This document shows positions 40,698-43,071 of a DNA stretch of 43,071 bases, piece by piece. Positions within the stretch are counted from its first letter, which is position 1, and the number at the start of each line of letters is the position of its first letter. Origin of the DNA: a virus. The notes beneath the pieces were generated by a model. The model saw nothing but the letters and a program-made list of their open reading frames with translations. It was not told the DNA's origin and did not search any database. A program made the translations under genes and the position numbers. The stretch is taken from the IMG/VR virus record IMGVR_UViG_3300014489_000001, positions 64,001 through 107,071 of that record. The stretch is one strand, 5' to 3'.

Positions 40698-40957
40698 TAT
40701 TGCAACTCCGGAAGTTCGACTGTCTTGCCAACCAGGGCATGTGTACAGTCATTGTGGTAAGTAATCTGACCATTGGTCAGGGTGAAGTGGCAACAATAGA
40801 TTACGTTGCCTTCATCAATAGCACGAATGTTGACACTTTTGTTAAGTGTCGGTGATTCAAAATTACCATTGAATACCCAACGTGCATCAACATTGTGTCG
40901 TTGATGGCAAGCTGGACATTGAAGCGTGTAACCGTCTCCGGCACGTTTGAATCGCAT
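40697..40957 (-). CDS. DUF6527-like small zinc protein (86 aa)
   Basis: The order LQCPACHQRHNV, RWVFNGNFESPTLNKSV, CCHFTLTNGQITYHNDCTHA, then VGKTVELP matches the DUF6527 group as I remember it (Cys-His pairs, xFNGxxxxPTxxxS, G-x-I-x-x-x-x-D-C-x-H). The Cys and His residues probably bind zinc. Members are frequent in phages and of unknown function. The start has GAGGG upstream, right after a hairpin with TTTT tail. Confidence 0.78.
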   Translation of the reverse strand: MRFKRAGDGYTLQCPACHQRHNVDARWVFNGNFESPTLNKSVNIRAIDEGNVIYCCHFTLTNGQITYHNDCTHALVGKTVELPELQ

Positions 40958-40968
40958 ATTTACCCTCT

Positions 40969-40999
40969 AAAAGCCATTGTGCCACAAGGACACAATGGC
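40969..40999 (-). terminator. Hairpin-TTTT element upstream of the DUF6527-like gene (hairpin B)
   Basis: Arms GCCATTGTG (40973-40981) and CACAATGGC (40991-40999) enclose a 9-base loop; the minus strand continues TTTTAGAGGGTAA into the ribosome site. Compared with the element at 39713-39744, the two differing stem positions change together so that pairing is kept, while loop and flanks are nearly the same. Confidence 0.78.
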
Positions 41000-41007
41000 A
41001 AAAGGTC

Positions 41008-41616
41008 TTATTTGACTTGCCTTAGCAGGACAGAGATTCGCTGTAACTGAGCGACGAGCTTCTCCCTGTCGAATGTACCAGTCGTGAATCCGGTCATCTC
41101 CGCCGCAATCAACTTCTGCATCTCGACCAGTTTGCCGTTGCATCCAAGCTTCTTGGCAACCTGACTAAAGACGGTTCCGAGTTGAGTGTACGTCGTGATG
41201 TCGGTTCGACCCTTGGCAAACGCAGCACCTTGATCGTAGAGTTCAATTAACTCTTCAAGATGTGTACCTTTGTCCTTGTCTGCATCGTAGGCCGATTGCA
41301 AACTCTTCAACAGATCGGTGGGTTGCGGAGGCAAATCTCCGATTACCACGACCCACGTCTTCATCTTGTCTTTGGCGTAACTGGCCACAACGTAGTAGGT
41401 ACCGTTTGTGTAACCAAGCAATCGGAGCTTGATCACTTTCACATCGTCGTTGTGTTCACGAATCAACTCACCATTGACTGGAGGGACAACTACCCAACCG
41501 AGGGCGTCGCCGATGGTGATTGTTGCCAACTTGCCTGCTGGCATTGTCACTGATTCCTGTCCAAACCCGATTCCGCTGAGGACAAAAAGAAGCAATGTTG
41601 CGAAGACTTTTTGCAC
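41008..41616 (-). CDS. Secreted protein (202 aa), first gene of the late operon
   Basis: A signal peptide (VFATLLLFVLSGIGFGQ) precedes a beta-type domain (GKLATITIGDALGWVVVPPV, TWVVVIGDLPP) and a helical C-terminal half (DLLKSLQSAYDADKD, LEELIELYDQGAAFAKG, KLVAQLQRISVLL). The PPQPTDLLKSLQSAYDAD-type junction resembles, from memory, a group of planctomycete secreted proteins. The start codon is GTG with GGGAG six bases upstream. Being the first gene after the divergent control region, it should be strongly expressed. Its function is unknown. Confidence 0.72.
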   Translation of the reverse strand: MQKVFATLLLFVLSGIGFGQESVTMPAGKLATITIGDALGWVVVPPVNGELIREHNDDVKVIKLRLLGYTNGTYYVVASYAKDKMKTWVVVIGDLPPQPTDLLKSLQSAYDADKDKGTHLEELIELYDQGAAFAKGRTDITTYTQLGTVFSQVAKKLGCNGKLVEMQKLIAAEMTGFTTGTFDREKLVAQLQRISVLLRQVK

Positions 41617-41780
41617 GGATTTCTCCCAAAAAAATTAAGATGTCAAAAGCACTGTCTCTATAGTAATATACTCCACTTGGCGGGAATTTACCATACGAAT
41701 AAATTGGCCGAAACCCGTGCAAAATAATTATGACACACGACTCTTTTTCCAGTGCAGATTTAGACAAGGCCAATTTAGAA

Positions 41781-41862
41781 ATGAACCACGACTTTTTGAT
41801 TGAATAATTTTTCAGAATTTTTATAGTGAGGATTACGATTCATGAATCATGAACCACGACTT
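41781..41862 (+). repeat. Direct repeat ATGAACCACGACTT (two copies)
   Basis: The 14-base sequence occurs at 41781-41794 and 41849-41862, 68 bases apart. A related fragment (acacacgact) lies near 41733. It may be a protein-binding site in the late-operon control region. Confidence 0.7.
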
Positions 41863-41932
41863 ACGAATCTTAGTTTGACCCTCCCTCCCTCTGTGCACCT
41901 TAGAACCATAGAATCATAGAATCATTTGTCGT

Positions 41933-41953
41933 GCGTCATGCGTCATGCGTCAT
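41933..41953 (+). repeat. Three tandem GCGTCAT heptamers
   Basis: Three perfect 7-base copies occur end to end, preceded by a partial copy (gtcGT). Short tandem iterons of this kind are known at replication origins and operators; the function here is unproven. Confidence 0.85.
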
Positions 41954-42129
41954 GTCTCCGCGATCTGTGAGATTTGTAATCCCTTTCTGAAAATTTCTAG
42001 TAGCGATATAGTGTGGGGCGGGGGCGGTGTTGCAAAATCATACATCACTATGTTGATAAGATTAGACCCACCGGGGACGTGGGCGCCTGTCCACTATGGG
42101 AACTAAGGGTTTCCACGTATAGCTATTTC

Positions 42130-42163
42130 CGATAGACAAGCGCTTGCCTATCGGTTTAAACCG
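42130..42163. repeat. Two adjacent palindromes
   Basis: A 24-base palindrome with one mismatch (cgatagacaagc/gcttgcctatcg, 42130-42153) is directly followed by a perfect 12-base palindrome CGGTTTAAACCG (42152-42163). They are candidate operators or origin elements. Confidence 0.75.
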
Positions 42164-42260
42164 CATCGATCTAAATCCTTTCTAAGTAAGGTATTGTGTT
42201 CGTTTCTCTATTAATAATACCTTTTCAACCAAATAAATGTAAAGTATTCTGCAAAATAAC

Positions 42261-42289
42261 TTGCATTCCTGCCCTACGTGGGATACTAT
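42261..42289 (+). promoter_or_regulatory. Sigma70-like promoter for the rightward genes
   Basis: TTGCAT (42261-42266) and TACTAT (42284-42289) are separated by 17 bases. Each differs from consensus at two positions. It lies 40 bases upstream of the ATG at 42329, in the right place for the small-gene operon. Confidence 0.5.
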
Positions 42290-42328
42290 TTAATATCTGA
42301 GAAGTAACCCAAACAAAAGGAAGTAAAA

Positions 42329-42445
42329 ATGAAAAGTATCCTCTTCTCTTGTCTCGCGTCCGCTATCGTGTTCAATGTGCTTTTTCCTAATACACTTGCG
42401 ACGATCCGCGCGATTGTCAATGTGTTCGGCCCCTTGACCAAATGA
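42329..42445 (+). CDS. Small membrane/secreted peptide (38 aa)
   Basis: AAGGAAGTAAAA precedes the ATG. The peptide (MKSILFSCLASAIVFNVLFP then NTLATIRAIVNVFGPLTK) has one hydrophobic segment and an amphipathic C-terminus. It is the first of three short genes in a row, each with its own ribosome site. Function unknown. Confidence 0.62.
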   Translation: MKSILFSCLASAIVFNVLFPNTLATIRAIVNVFGPLTK

Positions 42446-42454
42446 GGTTTGAAT

Positions 42455-42553
42455 ATGTTGCTCACTTGTGTTATCTTTGTTTTCTGGTTTCTTGCCCTGC
42501 CCTATGTTTGCTTAGGTCTTCATTACCTTGCAAACGAATATTTTGGAGTTTAA
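42455..42553 (+). CDS. Membrane micropeptide (32 aa)
   Basis: GAGG lies about seven bases before the ATG. The product (MLLTCVIFVFWFLALPYVCL then GLHYLANEYFGV) is a single hydrophobic helix with a short polar tail, typical of phage membrane micropeptides. It lies nine bases after the 38-aa gene. Confidence 0.6.
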   Translation: MLLTCVIFVFWFLALPYVCLGLHYLANEYFGV

Positions 42554-42555
42554 CT

Positions 42556-42900
42556 ATGTTATACGGACTTCTCATTTTCGGCGTTTTTATTAACCTCATT
42601 TACAAGGGGTTAATGTCCTTGCAACGTAGGGGAATTATTGCCCTATTGCTAGTCCTGTCCGTTGCAACGTCAAGCTATGCTGCAAAGGGCGCTTCACGAA
42701 AAGTATCGTATACGGTGCCCGGAACGAATAGAACGTATACGTTGACATATAGCGCGCCGTCCGCGCATATCATCTCTCCCCTGCCACTACGAACTATCGG
42801 CGCGCAGCATATCCCTACGAATAGCAACGGTATTTTTCAGGGGAATAATTATCACAAGAATGATGGAAGCGCTATTTTCAACGCAGGCGCGCCAAAGTAA
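42556..42900 (+). CDS. Secreted/membrane small protein (114 aa)
   Basis: GGAG eight bases before the ATG at 42556 supports this start. The N-terminus has one hydrophobic helix (MLYGLLIFGVFINLIYKGL), then MSLQRRGIIALLLVLSVATS ending SYA, which itself looks like a signal peptide with cleavage after SYA; an internal start at that Met is possible, giving two products. The mature part (ASRKVSYTVPGTNRTYTLTY ... NNYHKNDGSAIFNAG) is short and probably beta-rich. Function unknown. Confidence 0.65.
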   Translation: MLYGLLIFGVFINLIYKGLMSLQRRGIIALLLVLSVATSSYAAKGASRKVSYTVPGTNRTYTLTYSAPSAHIISPLPLRTIGAQHIPTNSNGIFQGNNYHKNDGSAIFNAGAPK

Positions 42901-42921
42901 ACGGACAGGACAGAAACGAAT

Positions 42922-42951
42922 AAAACCGCCTGGACTATTCCAGGCGGTTTT
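42922..42951 (+). terminator. Terminator of the rightward small-gene operon
   Basis: Thirteen-base arms (aaaaccgcctgga at 42922-42934 and tccaggcggtttt at 42939-42951) enclose a 4-base loop, followed by more T residues. It ends the transcript starting near 42290. Confidence 0.9.
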
Positions 42952-42957
42952 TTATTG

Positions 42958-43071
42958 CGCCTGGCGTTCGGCCCCGCCTGCCAGGAGTCTACCGCCTGGC
43001 GTTCGGCCCCGCCTGCCAGGAGTCTACCGCCTGGCGTTCGGCCCCGCCTGCCAGGAGTCTACCGCCTGGCG
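42958..43071 (+). repeat. 35-bp tandem repeat array running off the window end
   Basis: Three complete copies of a 35-base unit (42958-42992, 42993-43027, 43028-43062) and nine bases of a fourth are identical. The unit starts cgcctggcgttcgg and contains a cctggc/gccagg inverted repeat. It shares CCGCCTGG with the terminator stem just before it. The window stops inside the array, so its true length is unknown. No spacers are present, so it is not a CRISPR array. Confidence 0.95.

Larger units (their letters stand above)
41617..42328. other. Non-coding divergent region with short repeats and palindromes
   Basis: No convincing gene was found in these ~710 bases. The region separates the leftward late operon from the rightward genes at 42329. 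It holds a repeated 14-mer (41781-41794 and 41849-41862), tandem ATAGAATC copies near 41909-41925, three tandem GCGTCAT heptamers, a G-rich run near 42015-42027, and two palindromes at 42130-42163. These features are typical of control regions or replication origins. A sigma70-like promoter for the rightward genes can be placed at 42261-42289; no equally clear leftward promoter was found. Confidence 0.7.

Noticed and set aside
41650-41690. A T7-like promoter (actatagaga on the minus strand) upstream of the late operon
   Set aside because: Only the short 3' part of the T7 consensus matches; no phage RNA polymerase gene is seen and the -17 to -7 part does not fit.
42958-43071. CRISPR array
   Set aside because: The copies are directly joined with no unique spacers and no cas genes are present.

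Overview
The window looks like most or all of a tailed double-stranded DNA phage genome, with a siphovirus-type (long, non-contractile tail) virion. The evidence is a GpA-type large terminase, a portal, an alanine-rich scaffold, an HK97-fold capsid protein of the P22-coat kind, a tail tube protein, a tail-assembly chaperone pair that needs a -1 frameshift, and a 1393-residue tape measure protein. From tape measure length alone I infer a tail of roughly 200 nm. There is no integrase, recombinase, repressor or replication gene, so early functions are either outside the window or unrecognised.

Layout. Positions 1-570 (+) hold a tRNA cluster: an aberrant class II tRNA, Glu, Pro, Ala, Asn and one tRNA-like element, closed by a strong terminator. 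Positions 577-1787 (+) hold two copies of one promoter module and three small genes ending at a bidirectional terminator. From 41616 down to 1808 almost everything is on the minus strand and closely packed, as expected of one long late operon. In transcription order it runs: secreted protein, DUF6527-like protein, papain-like protease, small proteins, metallophosphoesterase, holin candidate, Cys-rich secreted protein, second metallophosphoesterase, secreted trypsin-like protease, membrane peptides and glycosyltransferase (41.6-34.0 kb); putative small terminase and large terminase (34.0-31.7 kb); fibre-like proteins (31.7-27.2 kb); portal, scaffold and capsid protein (27.2-23.1 kb); a tRNA-Met; small virion proteins and a LamG fibre (22.8-18.8 kb); neck and connector genes (18.8-16.5 kb); tail tube, chaperones, tape measure and distal tail (16.4-2.9 kb); and finally a sedolisin-type protease (2.8-1.8 kb). 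Positions 41617-42328 are a non-coding divergent region rich in short repeats and palindromes. Positions 42329-42900 (+) hold three short membrane or secreted proteins, then a terminator and a 35-bp tandem repeat that runs off the window end.

Host. Several small secreted proteins (an AKAKAAFAFAEV stretch followed by Cys-rich CxCxC modules; a PPQPTDLLKSLQSAYDAD-type secreted protein) resemble, from memory, proteins common in Planctomycetota of the Gemmata group. This is a weak inference. It fits an unusual absence: I see no peptidoglycan hydrolase, but three unrelated proteases (S53, trypsin-like, papain-like).

Most unusual points: (i) a short N-terminal peptide, consensus about M-(K)-F-L-N-G-x-P-V-x-T-F-C, shared by five otherwise unrelated proteins including the capsid protein, scaffold and tail tube; (ii) a 20-residue repeat family in three fibre-like proteins, with single-unit traces at the ends of two neighbouring proteins; (iii) the three proteases; (iv) hairpins placed directly upstream of ribosome binding sites, two of them with compensatory base changes; (v) a precisely spaced duplicated promoter module; (vi) two odd tRNAs in the cluster.
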